The position numbers and the translations under genes are program-made. From Mesorhizobium sp. LHD-90 (GTDB lineage Bacteria > Pseudomonadota > Alphaproteobacteria > Rhizobiales > Rhizobiaceae): a stretch of DNA of 64,000 nt. The stretch spans positions 186,001 through 250,000 of the forward strand of contig NZ_JAVFVV010000009.1 in assembly GCF_030929505.1 (NCBI RefSeq), read 5' to 3'. The notes under the pieces were generated by a model, which had not been told where the DNA came from, made no database searches, and saw nothing but the letters and a program-made list of their open reading frames with translations. Positions 53,059-61,483 of the stretch are shown here, one piece after another (within the stretch, counting starts at the first letter, position 1; every line of letters starts with the position of its first letter).

Positions 53059-54161
53059 GCCTTCGCCCCCGCACCGCTGGAAGTTTCCCGGGCATCTGGA
53101 ACCTTGCGGTCGTAGCGGCCGGCGTATTCGGCCAGCGATGCCCATGTCGTCCGGTCTATTGGAATGCCGTTTCTTGCACGTCGCGCAGCCTCGGCTTTTT
53201 CCACGTCGCCCGGCGCCATCACTTTCTGGCCGGGCTGCGCCGGTTGCGCCCGCAGATCGTTCAAGAAAGCGCCGACGCGGCTGTCGAAAGCGGCCAGCGC
53301 CTGGAAAATGGCGGGGTTCAGGATCAGGAAGAAATGGCCGATCGGGATCGGCCTGCTGTAATCGTCGCCGGCCAGCGGCGGGATGGTAAAACCGTGGCCC
53401 ATGCCGGAAAATGCCGAGCACAATATGTCGACCATCGCCGCCAGGCCGGCGCCCTTGTAGCCGAAGCCGGCGCCGCCCACCGGTAGCACGGCGGCCGCCT
53501 GGAACGGATCGGTGGTCGGCACACCATCGGCGGTCATCGCGACTTCGGGCGGCAGAGGCGTGCCGGTGGCGCGGCGCAGGAAGATGCGGTTGTAGGGGAT
53601 CGAGCTTGTCGCCATGTCGAGCAGCATCGGTTCTTCGCCAGGCGCTGGCACGGCGAAGGCAATCGGATTGGTGCCATAAAACGGCTTTGTGCCGCCGAAC
53701 GGCACAACGGCGGGATCCGCATGGGTCGTGCTGATGGCCACGAAGCCGGCACGCGCGGCCGCCAGCGAATACACACCGGAAGCGCCGTGGTGTGTCGAGC
53801 GTCCCACCGTCACCGCCGCAACGCCGCTATCCTTCGCCAGCGCGATGCCTTCCTCGATGGCGCGGAACGAGGCCAGATGGCCGAACCCGTCATCCGCATC
53901 GACATGGCCGACCGCCGAGGCTTTTTTCGTGAAGGCGACCTTTGGGGTCTTGTTGATGCGGCCGCCCTCCAGCATCTGCATGTACCAGGGCACGAGCCGC
54001 ACGCCATGCGTGTCCACCCCGCGCGACGAGGCATCTACGACGGCCCGCGCCACCGCCTCGGCGCTTTCAGCGTTGGCGCCGCCGGCCTTCAGCAGCGCGC
54101 TTACATAGGCCGAAAGCTCGGCTGCCGAACACAAAAACCCTTCGATCGGTTCGATCGCCAT
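53055..54161 (-). CDS. Ldh_2 family (malate/L-lactate-type) oxidoreductase
   Basis: A 368-residue NAD(P)-dependent dehydrogenase of the Ldh_2 fold (malate, lactate, ureidoglycolate, piperideine-2-carboxylate reductases). SRGVDTHGVRLVPWYMQML near residue 46 supplies the early His, GRSTHHGASGVYSLAAA the catalytic-region His, and FGGTKPFYGTNPIAFAVPAPGEEPMLLDMATSSIP the characteristic nucleotide-binding loop. The gene lies 35 nt after the E2-like gene in the same operon. It may supply or remove a 2-oxo acid or imino acid for the TPP enzyme. Confidence 0.9.
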   Translation of the reverse strand: MAIEPIEGFLCSAAELSAYVSALLKAGGANAESAEAVARAVVDASSRGVDTHGVRLVPWYMQMLEGGRINKTPKVAFTKKASAVGHVDADDGFGHLASFRAIEEGIALAKDSGVAAVTVGRSTHHGASGVYSLAAARAGFVAISTTHADPAVVPFGGTKPFYGTNPIAFAVPAPGEEPMLLDMATSSIPYNRIFLRRATGTPLPPEVAMTADGVPTTDPFQAAAVLPVGGAGFGYKGAGLAAMVDILCSAFSGMGHGFTIPPLAGDDYSRPIPIGHFFLILNPAIFQALAAFDSRVGAFLNDLRAQPAQPGQKVMAPGDVEKAEAARRARNGIPIDRTTWASLAEYAGRYDRKVPDARETSSGAGAKA

Positions 54162-54196
54162 TCATTATCCTCCCGTGGAGTTTCGCCGCGCCCCTT

Positions 54197-54964
54197 CTAG
54201 ACCAGAAGGCGCAGCGGCGTCTCCACAAGGTCGCGGAATCCAACCAGAAATTCCTCCGCCTTGTCGTCCGGCACGGTGTCGGCGTCGTAGCTCAGCAGGC
54301 ATTCGGCGCCGCCGTCCTTCTCGACGGCGCCGACCACCAGCCGCGCCGGCGCACCAACAAGCTGCGCCGCGACGGGCCTGACGCCGGCGCGGCCGATGAA
54401 GGAGATCGCCAGGCCAGCCTCGTCCGCCGTGGCGTCGCCTTGGCGCAGTTTCGGGATGGCGCCCAGAGAAGTCTCGGCGAGGCCCTTCAGGGCCTGCCGG
54501 CCGTCCGGCGCGGTCAGCAGCAGGATCGTATTGGCCGGCCGCATCGCCCTGGCATCGCCAAGCGCCAGGGCGGCGGCGCGCAGGCAGACGTCCTCGCGCC
54601 CGACGCCGGGCCTCAGTTCCGCAATTCTCTCAAGCAGCGCGTCGAGCGCCGCGAAATCGACGCGGGCCGCGATGGCTGTCGGCGCGGCTTTGCCAGCCGC
54701 CTGCTGCGCAATCGTTGCCGCCTGCTGCGATGTGAGGTCGGGCGCCGACGGCACCGACGGCGATGTTGCCACGGCGGCGAGGGGCTGCGCGGCAGGTTCC
54801 GCAGCCTGCCGGAAATTGACGAGGTCGATCGCGGTGATGCGGCCGTTCGGGCCGCTGCCGGCAATCGCCGAAAGCGGCAGGTTTCGTTCGCGTGCCAGCC
54901 GCCGGGCATAGGGCGTGGCGTGAATGCGGCCAGAGGAAGGCGCGGGAGCAACGGCGATCGTCAT
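54197..54964 (-). CDS. E2-like acyltransferase protein without lipoyl domain and without catalytic His
   Basis: A 255-residue protein. An E3/E1-binding domain lies at about residues 14-52 (HATPYARRLARERNLPLSAIAGSGPNGRITAIDL). A linker rich in Ala, Gln and Pro and a shortened acyltransferase-like domain follow. Where E2 enzymes have DHRVVDG this protein has DADTVPD (227-233), so the catalytic His is Ala228 and the Asp-Gly pair is lost. There is no lipoyl domain; one is fused to the E1 protein encoded 11 nt upstream. ATG 54964 is used because the frame upstream overlaps the E1 gene. A scaffold role rather than acyl transfer is inferred. Confidence 0.82.
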   Translation of the reverse strand: MTIAVAPAPSSGRIHATPYARRLARERNLPLSAIAGSGPNGRITAIDLVNFRQAAEPAAQPLAAVATSPSVPSAPDLTSQQAATIAQQAAGKAAPTAIAARVDFAALDALLERIAELRPGVGREDVCLRAAALALGDARAMRPANTILLLTAPDGRQALKGLAETSLGAIPKLRQGDATADEAGLAISFIGRAGVRPVAAQLVGAPARLVVGAVEKDGGAECLLSYDADTVPDDKAEEFLVGFRDLVETPLRLLV

Positions 54965-54975
54965 GGTCACGCCTG

Positions 54976-57396
54976 TCAGCGCACGGCGCCGATGCGGCCG
55001 CCCATCGGCACCACCGTGCCGACGGCTTGTTCTATGGCGAGCTTGCCGGCCGCTGGCGCCTCGATCTCGACCACCGCTTTGTCGGTCTCGATCTCGGCCA
55101 CCAGTTCGCCGGCCTTCACGACCTCGCCTTCGGCCTTGGCCCAGCGGATGATGGTGCCTTCGCTGACCGTCAGGTCGCCGAACGGCATGGTGATCGGCTC
55201 GCCGCCATTGCCTGCCGCTGCGCCCGGCGCTGGTGTTGCGGCTGGCGCGGGTGCCGGGAGGTTGGTGTTCGCCGCAGCCGCCGGGGCGGGGGCCGAAGAA
55301 GCCGCGGCAGTCGCAGCCGCCGCGAGGCCCGGATAGCGCCAGTGCCACGGCACCGGCGCACGGCCGGCCAGGACATCCTTGGCCGCCGCCACGATCTTCG
55401 CCGCATCGACCAGCATCATGCGCTCGAGCGAGGGGGCCAGCGGATGCGAAACCGGCTCGGTGTGCAGCCGGGCGACCGGCGCGTCGAGCTCGTCGAAGGC
55501 GATCTCGTTCATCGCCTGGCCCAGCTCGGCCCCGACGCCGCACATCGCCCAGCCCTCGTCGACGATCAGCAGCCGGTGCGTCTTGGCGACGCTCTCGGCC
55601 ACCGTCTTGACGTCGAGCGGCACGATCGTCCTCAAATCGATGACTTCCGCCTCAATGCCTTGCGCTGCAAGCGTTTCCGCCGCCTCCAGGCTGCGGTGCA
55701 CGAGCTGTCCGGCGGAGACAATAGTGATGTCCTTGCCGCTGCGGGCAATCCGCGCCACGCCGAACGGCACCAGATGCTCGCCTTCCGGCACCTCGCCCTT
55801 GGTGGCGAATAGCGCCTTCATCTCCATCATCATCACCGGGTCGGAAGCCCGCAGCGCCGTCTTCATCAGGCCCTTGGCGTCGGCCGGCGTCGACGGCACG
55901 CAGACGATGAGGCCGGGCACATGCGCCCAGACGGGGTGGTAGGCGCCCGAATGATGCGGGCCGGCGCTGCGCACCGCGCCGGCGCCGACACGCACCACCA
56001 TCGGCGCGTTCATCTGGTTGTTCGACATGTAGCGCAGTTTCGCCGCCTGAAGCACGATCTGTCCGCCGGCCTCGAACATGAAATCGGCGAACATCAAATC
56101 GGCGACCGTTCGCGCGCCGGTGGCCGAGGCGCCGACGGCGGCACCCGTAAAACCCTGCTCGGAGATCGGCGTGTCGACCATGCGATTGGGGCCGAACTCC
56201 GCCCACAGTCCCTTGGTGTGGGCGAACGTGCCGCCGCGCTCGCCAGTGCCTTCGCCGAAATACAGGATCGCCTGGTCGCGGCGCATCTCTTCCGCGATGC
56301 CATCGCGCACCGCGTCGAGCCAGCTGGTCACCGGGCCGCCGGTCTTCGGCTTTGCCGCCAGAGCGTCGGGCGGGTTGAGCGGCTCGGCGAAGACGTGATG
56401 GAACGCGGTCGCCGAATCCGGCTCGGGCGAGCGCCGCGCGAACTCCAGCGCCTCCTGCACGATCTTCTCGATCCGCTCGTCGATGGCGTCGAGTTCGGCG
56501 GCGGCGGCCGCCTCGAATTCCTCCAGCAGCTTCTTGCGGAAGGTGGTCACCGGGTCGCGGCCCAGCCATTCGTCAACTTCCGCCTGGGTGCGGTAGGTCC
56601 CGGTGACATGGTCGCCCTCGTGGTGGCCAACGGTGCGGTAGGTCTTTGCTTCGATCAGCGTCGGCCCGTCGCCGCGCCGCGCCCGATACACCGCGTCGCG
56701 CATCGCATCATACATCGCCAGCACGTCGTTACCATCGACCGCGACGCCGGGAATGCCGTAGGCGGCGGCGCGCGTCGCGATCTCGGGGTTGAGCGTGGCG
56801 GTCTTCAGCGGCGTGGCGGTCGCGTAAAGATTGTTCTCGCAGACGAACACCGCCGGCGCGCGCTGGATGCCGGCGAAGTTCAGCGATTCATGGAAGCCGG
56901 CATGGTTGGTCGCGCCGTCGCCGAAGAAGGCGACGCCGATGTCGTCGCGGCCCTGGGCGCGAGCGCTAATGCCGACGCCTGTCGCATGGCTGATGCCGGC
57001 GGCGACGATGCCGTTGGTGCCGAACAAGCCGACCGAGCGGTCGTAGAGATGCATGGTGCCGCCGCGCCCGCCGCAGCAGCCGTCGCGCTTGCCGAACAAC
57101 TCGGCCATCAGGATGTTTGGATGCATACCCTTGGCCAGCGCATGGCCATGGCCGCGATGCGTCGAGGTAACCCAGTCGGTGGGCCGCAGGTGCGCGCAGG
57201 CGCCGACGGCCGTTGCCTCCTCGCCAATATAGAGATGCAGGAAACCGGGTGTCTCGCCCTTGCGGCAGGCGGTCTGCGCGACACTCTCGAAGCGCCTGAG
57301 CAGCACCATCTGCTCGTAGAGGCGTAGCAGGAGCGGGATGTCCAGATTGCGCCCCGCGTGAACGGGGCCGGCGACGGCGCTGCTTGAACGGGTCAT
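54976..57396 (-). CDS. 2-oxoacid dehydrogenase E1 alpha-beta fusion with C-terminal lipoyl domain
   Basis: An 806-residue three-part protein. Residues about 15-335 are E1 alpha (HLYIGEEA, RGHGHALAKG, TPP motif FFGDGATNHAGFHESLNFA...CENN). Residues about 355-690 are E1 beta (ILYFGEGTGERGGTFAHTKGL, ISEQGFTGAAVG with catalytic-type Glu413, RVGAGAVRSAGPHHSGAYHPVWAHVPG). After an Ala/Pro linker, residues 735-806 are a lipoyl domain with attachment Lys773 (EIETDKAVVE). Separate E1 subunits and lipoyl-bearing E2 are the norm, so this rearranges the complex. It would decarboxylate a 2-oxo acid or acetoin-like substrate. The Shine-Dalgarno AGGTGGGG precedes the ATG. No E3 gene is present in the window. 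Confidence 0.92.
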   Translation of the reverse strand: MTRSSSAVAGPVHAGRNLDIPLLLRLYEQMVLLRRFESVAQTACRKGETPGFLHLYIGEEATAVGACAHLRPTDWVTSTHRGHGHALAKGMHPNILMAELFGKRDGCCGGRGGTMHLYDRSVGLFGTNGIVAAGISHATGVGISARAQGRDDIGVAFFGDGATNHAGFHESLNFAGIQRAPAVFVCENNLYATATPLKTATLNPEIATRAAAYGIPGVAVDGNDVLAMYDAMRDAVYRARRGDGPTLIEAKTYRTVGHHEGDHVTGTYRTQAEVDEWLGRDPVTTFRKKLLEEFEAAAAAELDAIDERIEKIVQEALEFARRSPEPDSATAFHHVFAEPLNPPDALAAKPKTGGPVTSWLDAVRDGIAEEMRRDQAILYFGEGTGERGGTFAHTKGLWAEFGPNRMVDTPISEQGFTGAAVGASATGARTVADLMFADFMFEAGGQIVLQAAKLRYMSNNQMNAPMVVRVGAGAVRSAGPHHSGAYHPVWAHVPGLIVCVPSTPADAKGLMKTALRASDPVMMMEMKALFATKGEVPEGEHLVPFGVARIARSGKDITIVSAGQLVHRSLEAAETLAAQGIEAEVIDLRTIVPLDVKTVAESVAKTHRLLIVDEGWAMCGVGAELGQAMNEIAFDELDAPVARLHTEPVSHPLAPSLERMMLVDAAKIVAAAKDVLAGRAPVPWHWRYPGLAAAATAAASSAPAPAAAANTNLPAPAPAATPAPGAAAGNGGEPITMPFGDLTVSEGTIIRWAKAEGEVVKAGELVAEIETDKAVVEIEAPAAGKLAIEQAVGTVVPMGGRIGAVR

Positions 57397-57442
57397 TTCC
57401 CCACCTGATCGTGGCCGTGTCCGACGGGCCGGCGAAGACTGT

Positions 57443-57479
57443 TATAATAGCATTATAGTATGACGGCCTGGTTTCGCAA
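57443..57479 (-). promoter_or_regulatory. Promoter of the E1-fusion operon with overlapping TATAAT-AGC-ATTATA palindrome
   Basis: On the minus strand TTGCGA (57474-57479) is followed, 16 nt later, by TATAAT (57452-57457). The -10 box is one arm of the perfect palindrome at 57443-57457. The same palindrome occurs at 36278, and a half-degenerate copy is at 57561. A repressor on it would block the operon promoter. Confidence 0.6.
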
Positions 57480-57560
57480 TCGGCGCCCTGGCCGCTGGCA
57501 ATGTTTTTTGTTAACAATCGCCAATATCGGTAGCGCCGCGCGTGGACAAGGCCATTAGAT

Positions 57561-57575
57561 TATAATAGCATAGTT
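57561..57575. promoter_or_regulatory. Degenerate copy of the TATAAT-AGC-ATTATA site
   Basis: TATAATAGC is identical to the first nine bases of the site at 57443, but the second arm is degraded (ATAGTT). It lies about 140 nt before the amino-acid-type binding-protein gene. It may couple that operon to the divergent E1-fusion operon. Confidence 0.42.
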
Positions 57576-57716
57576 TTTATAAAGCGGGAGGAACGGCTTT
57601 ATCGCGCTTGCGGAGAGCGAAGCGCCCATATCGGACCGGCGGGCTGAAACGCGATGTCGCGCGCCGCTTTTTCGGGTTGGGGGCGATCGGCGCGTCACAT
57701 GCATCGGGAGGAGTTC

Positions 57717-58532
57717 ATGAGGATTCTATCGAAGTGGGGTTCGCTGGGCGTGATGCTCGGGGCCCTTGTCGTGTGCGCGGCGGCATCGCTTGTTTCGCCG
57801 GCCTATGCGCAAACGGTCGACGAGATCATCTCGCGCGGCAAGCTCATCGTCGCCATCGACACCACCACGCCGCCCTACGGTTTCCTGGACAAGGATCTGA
57901 AGCCGACCGGCTTCGACATCGAGGTCGCCAACAAGATGGGCGAGGCGCTCGGCGTGCCGGTCGAGTTCGTCACGGTCACCTCGCCCGGCCGCATCCCGTC
58001 GCTGCTCACCAAACAGGTCGATGCCGTCGTCTCGATCTTCTCGATCACCGCGGCCCGCGCCATCCAGATCGACTATTCGATTCCTTACGCCGGGCAGTCG
58101 GCGGTGGTGATCGCGCCGAAAGGCACAGCCATCAAGGGGCCGGAGGACCTGGTCGGCAAGAAGGTCGGCCTCACCCGCGGCACCGGCGAGGACGGCCTGC
58201 TGACCAAGGCGGCGGAAACCAACCCCGGCATCGAGATCCTGCGTTTCGACGACTATTCCTCGCTGCTGCAGGCCATGGTGTCCGGCCAAATCGACGCGAT
58301 GGGCGGCGGCGACTACGGCGAGATCTACCTGAAGAAGGCGCAGAACGGCGACGATTTCGAGCAGAAGTACATTCTGAAGACCTTCTATTTCGGGATCGGC
58401 GTCGCCAAGGGCAACGACAATCTGCGCCAGTGGATCAACACCTGGCTGTTCACGCTGAAGACCGATGGCACGCTGGAAAACCTGTCGATGAAATACCGCA
58501 ACCAGCCGCTTCCGGCGCTGCCGGTTTTCTGA
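57717..58532 (+). CDS. Family-3 (amino-acid-type) extracellular solute-binding protein
   Basis: A 271-residue periplasmic binding protein. The ATG at 57717 follows a GGGAGGAG Shine-Dalgarno, and the signal peptide ends near residue 31 (ALVVCAAASLVSPAYAQ). GKLIVAIDTTTPPYGFLDKDLKPTGFDIEVANKMGEALG is the diagnostic family-3 opening, and AARAIQIDYSIPYA and ALLQAMVSGQIDAM-like segments follow. Ligands in this family are amino acids or related zwitterions. It opens the operon with two permeases. Confidence 0.92.
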   Translation: MRILSKWGSLGVMLGALVVCAAASLVSPAYAQTVDEIISRGKLIVAIDTTTPPYGFLDKDLKPTGFDIEVANKMGEALGVPVEFVTVTSPGRIPSLLTKQVDAVVSIFSITAARAIQIDYSIPYAGQSAVVIAPKGTAIKGPEDLVGKKVGLTRGTGEDGLLTKAAETNPGIEILRFDDYSSLLQAMVSGQIDAMGGGDYGEIYLKKAQNGDDFEQKYILKTFYFGIGVAKGNDNLRQWINTWLFTLKTDGTLENLSMKYRNQPLPALPVF

Positions 58533-58597
58533 TCGGATTGCTGTTAGCCTTATCGCCGGGGCCCCCGACGGCCCCGGCTTTCATTGCCACGCGACGG

Positions 58598-59269
58598 ATG
58601 TCCATGACGACCGCCCTGCAATTCGGCCCCGTTCTGGTGCATCTCGACAGGCTGCTGTGGGGGCTCGTGCAGACCCTCCAATACGCGGTGCTGTCGATCC
58701 TGTTCGGCACGATGATCGGCATTCTCGGCGCGGTTGGCCGCGGCTTCGGTCCGCGCTGGCTGTCGGCGGCAATCGCCGCCTATGTCGAGCTGATCCGCAA
58801 CACGCCGCTGCTGATCCAGCTCTACATCGTGTTCTTCTCGCTGCCGCTGATCGGCTTCAAGTTCACGCCGGGCACGTCGGCGGTGATTGCGCTGTCGATC
58901 CATCTCGGCGCCTATGCGACGGAAATCCTGCGGGCCGGCGTCGAGTCCATTCCCGCCGGCCAGATCGAGGCGGCCAAGTCGCTGGGGCTGAGTTCCTACC
59001 GCATCATCCGGCATGTGGTGCTCGTCCCGGCCGTGCGCGCCGTCTATCCGTCGCTGTCGGCGCAGTTCATCCTGCAACTGATGGGCACGTCCATCGTCGG
59101 CGCCATCGCCGCCGAGGAGCTTACCGCCATCGCCAACAACCTGGTGATGCAGACCTTTCGCAGCTTCGAGGTCTACATCCTCGTTGCCGTCATCTATTTC
59201 GTCGTCGTCCAGGCGGCGAGCCTGCTGCTTGCCGGCCTCGGCCGCCTGCTGTTCAGGTGGAAGCAATGA
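58598..59269 (+). CDS. Amino-acid-type ABC transporter permease (HisM/GlnP type)
   Basis: A 223-residue permease. ELIRNTPLLIQLYIVFFSLPL and the EAA loop ESIPAGQIEAAKSLGLSSYRIIRHVVLVPAVRAVYPSL are diagnostic of polar amino acid importers. The start at 58598 gives a normal N-terminus before the first helix. It overlaps the next permease by 4 nt. Confidence 0.92.
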   Translation: MSMTTALQFGPVLVHLDRLLWGLVQTLQYAVLSILFGTMIGILGAVGRGFGPRWLSAAIAAYVELIRNTPLLIQLYIVFFSLPLIGFKFTPGTSAVIALSIHLGAYATEILRAGVESIPAGQIEAAKSLGLSSYRIIRHVVLVPAVRAVYPSLSAQFILQLMGTSIVGAIAAEELTAIANNLVMQTFRSFEVYILVAVIYFVVVQAASLLLAGLGRLLFRWKQ

Positions 59270-59958
59270 GCCTGCGCGAATTCGGCCCGAACGAGTTCTG
59301 GTTCATCCTCATGGCCGCCCGCTGGACGATCCTGCTGGCCCTCGTCGCGTTCGTCGGTGGCGGCGTGCTGGGCATGGTGGTCGCCGCCATCCGCGTCGCC
59401 CCATCGAAAATCCTGCGCTGGCTGGCTGGTGCCTACATCCAGTTCTTCATGGGCACGCCGCTGCTCATCCAACTGTTCATGGCCTATTACGGCTCGTCGC
59501 TGCTCGGCTACCGGCCAGACCCCTGGACCGCCGCGGCGCTGACCTTCACACTCAATGGCGGCGCCTTCTTCGGCGAGATTTTTCGCGGCGCCATCGAGGC
59601 GATCCCGAAAGGCCAGTGGGAGGCTTCGACTGCGCTCGGCTTCCGTTTCGTCCGCACGCTTCGGCTGGTGATCGTGCCGCAGGCGGTGCGGCTGATGCTG
59701 CCGCCGACCGTGGGTTTCATGGTGCAGATCGTGAAATCGACCTCGGTCGCTTCGCTGATTGGCCTGACCGAGGTCGCCCGCGCCTCGGTGCAGGTCAACA
59801 CCGTCACATTCGAGCCGGTCTGGGTGTTTGGCACGGCGTCGCTGATCTACTTTTCCCTATGCTGGCCGCTATCGCTCTATGCGGGTTATCTCGAACGCCG
59901 CTTCTCCGCCGGCATGGTGCGCACGCCGGAAAAGCCGTTGATCATGACTTCCGCCTGA
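59266..59958 (+). CDS. Amino-acid-type ABC transporter permease (HisQ/GlnP type)
   Basis: A 230-residue permease with YIQFFMGTPLLIQLFMAYYG and the EAA loop EAIPKGQWEASTALGFRFVRTLRLVIVPQAVRLMLPPT. Its start overlaps the previous stop (ATGA). No GlnQ/HisP-type ATPase gene accompanies the two permeases in the window, which is unusual for this family. Confidence 0.92.
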   Translation: MSLREFGPNEFWFILMAARWTILLALVAFVGGGVLGMVVAAIRVAPSKILRWLAGAYIQFFMGTPLLIQLFMAYYGSSLLGYRPDPWTAAALTFTLNGGAFFGEIFRGAIEAIPKGQWEASTALGFRFVRTLRLVIVPQAVRLMLPPTVGFMVQIVKSTSVASLIGLTEVARASVQVNTVTFEPVWVFGTASLIYFSLCWPLSLYAGYLERRFSAGMVRTPEKPLIMTSA

Positions 59959-60085
59959 GTTGGCCCGCGGGCCGATTGGCCGCCGGCGAAGCCGCGGGTA
60001 TTCATGAAAGCCGGCGGCGTGGTAGAGATCGAGGCGGCCGTTATCGGCGTGCTGAAAACTCCAATCGTTGCGGGATAGGGAACAA

Positions 60086-61126
60086 ATGACCATTCGCGTC
60101 GGTGTCGTCGGCTGCGGCTTCTATGCGCAGAACCATTTGAATTCATGGGAGGAATTGAAATCGAGCGGCGCGGTTCTTGCCGCCGTCTGCGACGTCGACC
60201 CGGCCAAGGCCGAGGCTGCGGGGCGGAATTTCGGGGTTCCATTCTATACCGATGCGGCAGGAATGTTCGACGCCGAAAAACTGGACCTGGTCGACATCGT
60301 CACCCGCCATGAGACGCACCGGGCGCTTTGCGAATTGTCGATCGGGCGGGGCATCGCGACCATCGTCCAGAAGCCCTTCGCGCCGAGCTGGGGCGATTGC
60401 GTGGCGATCGTCGACGCCGCGGCAAAAGCCGGTATCTGGTTGGCCGTGCACGAGAATTTCCGCTTCCAGACGCCGATGCGGCATGTGCGCCGGGTGATCG
60501 ACAGCGGCGCCATCGGCCAGCCGACCTGGGCGCGCATCAACTTCCGCACCGGCTATGACGTCTACAGGACGCAGCCCTATTTCTACGACGAGGAGCGCCT
60601 GGCGATCGCCGATGTCGGCATCCATGTGCTTGATCTTGCACGCTATTTCGTGGGTGAGGTCAGGCATCTCTCCTGCGAGACGCAGCGCCGCAACCCGAAG
60701 GTCAGGGCCGAGGAGACCGCGACAATGATGCTGCGCCACGAAAACGACGCGGTCAGCGTCGTCGAATGCACCTACGGCTCGCGCAAACTGCCGGACCCGT
60801 TTCCCGAAACCCTGCTCGAAATCGAGGGCGAGAATGGCGCGATCGTCGTCAATATCGGGCTGCGCATGTCGGTCACCAGCGGCGGCCAAGTGCTTGAAGA
60901 ATCGATCGGTTCTCCGCTGCGCGCATGGACCAGCGAGCCCTGGCACGCCAGCCAGGAAGGCGCCTTCAATGCCTGCCAGCATTTTCTCGATTGCCTGAAA
61001 CGCGGGGTGCCGGCGGATACCTCCGGAGAGGATAATCTGAAGACTTTTGCCCTGGTGGAGGCGGCGTACAAGGCGGCGGAAGAAAAACGCGCCGTCGAGC
61101 CGGAAACATGGCGGCGCAAGGGGTAG
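60086..61126 (+). CDS. Gfo/Idh/MocA family oxidoreductase
   Basis: A 346-residue NAD(P)-dependent sugar oxidoreductase. The Rossmann motif VGVVGCGFYAQNHL is at residues 5-18. A VQKPFAPS block corresponds to the EKP motif, with Gln in place of Glu, and VGIHVLDLARYF is the C-terminal substrate domain motif with the catalytic His. ATG 60086 follows a TAGGGA ribosome site. It lies 127 nt after the amino-acid-type permease and could be co-regulated with it. Confidence 0.9.
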   Translation: MTIRVGVVGCGFYAQNHLNSWEELKSSGAVLAAVCDVDPAKAEAAGRNFGVPFYTDAAGMFDAEKLDLVDIVTRHETHRALCELSIGRGIATIVQKPFAPSWGDCVAIVDAAAKAGIWLAVHENFRFQTPMRHVRRVIDSGAIGQPTWARINFRTGYDVYRTQPYFYDEERLAIADVGIHVLDLARYFVGEVRHLSCETQRRNPKVRAEETATMMLRHENDAVSVVECTYGSRKLPDPFPETLLEIEGENGAIVVNIGLRMSVTSGGQVLEESIGSPLRAWTSEPWHASQEGAFNACQHFLDCLKRGVPADTSGEDNLKTFALVEAAYKAAEEKRAVEPETWRRKG

Positions 61127-61483
61127 GGGCGGCCATGGCGGCGTTTCGACCAGAAGACCCGTGGCCTCGTCTCGAAGAAGACGGCCGGGGCCTGCGGCGT
61201 CACGGAAAGTGGAGAATTGTCAGGGACTTAGCGAATTCAGGCGGTTTCGCCTGGATCGCGTCCAAAATAAATGTCAGGTCCGGAAAATCCATATTTATCA
61301 AGGGTTTGATTGTCGAGAAGCGACGAAATATCTTGACGGACCTGACAATGAGGCTCAGGAACCTGACTTTGGAGCTCGGGAACCTGCCGAAAGGGGCGAA
61401 AGTCCGGCCATGCGTGCCGCCGCGTTTCGCCCTGACGGCCCGGACACCGCCCCGCGTAAATGTCGTTTGACGGAAATCTTGCA
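61127..61483. other. Intergenic region before folP, no gene supported
   Basis: 357 nt of lower GC than its surroundings, with an AT-rich patch near 61260-61340 (for example aatccatatttatcaagg). Open frames exist on both strands, but none has a ribosome site or recognisable domain. It may carry the folP promoter. No strong palindrome was found. Confidence 0.6.

Noticed and set aside
60004-60081. Short plus-strand frame (about 25 codons) between the permease and the Gfo/Idh/MocA gene
   Set aside because: In frame with the permease after its stop but without ribosome site or homology; it could equally be chance.
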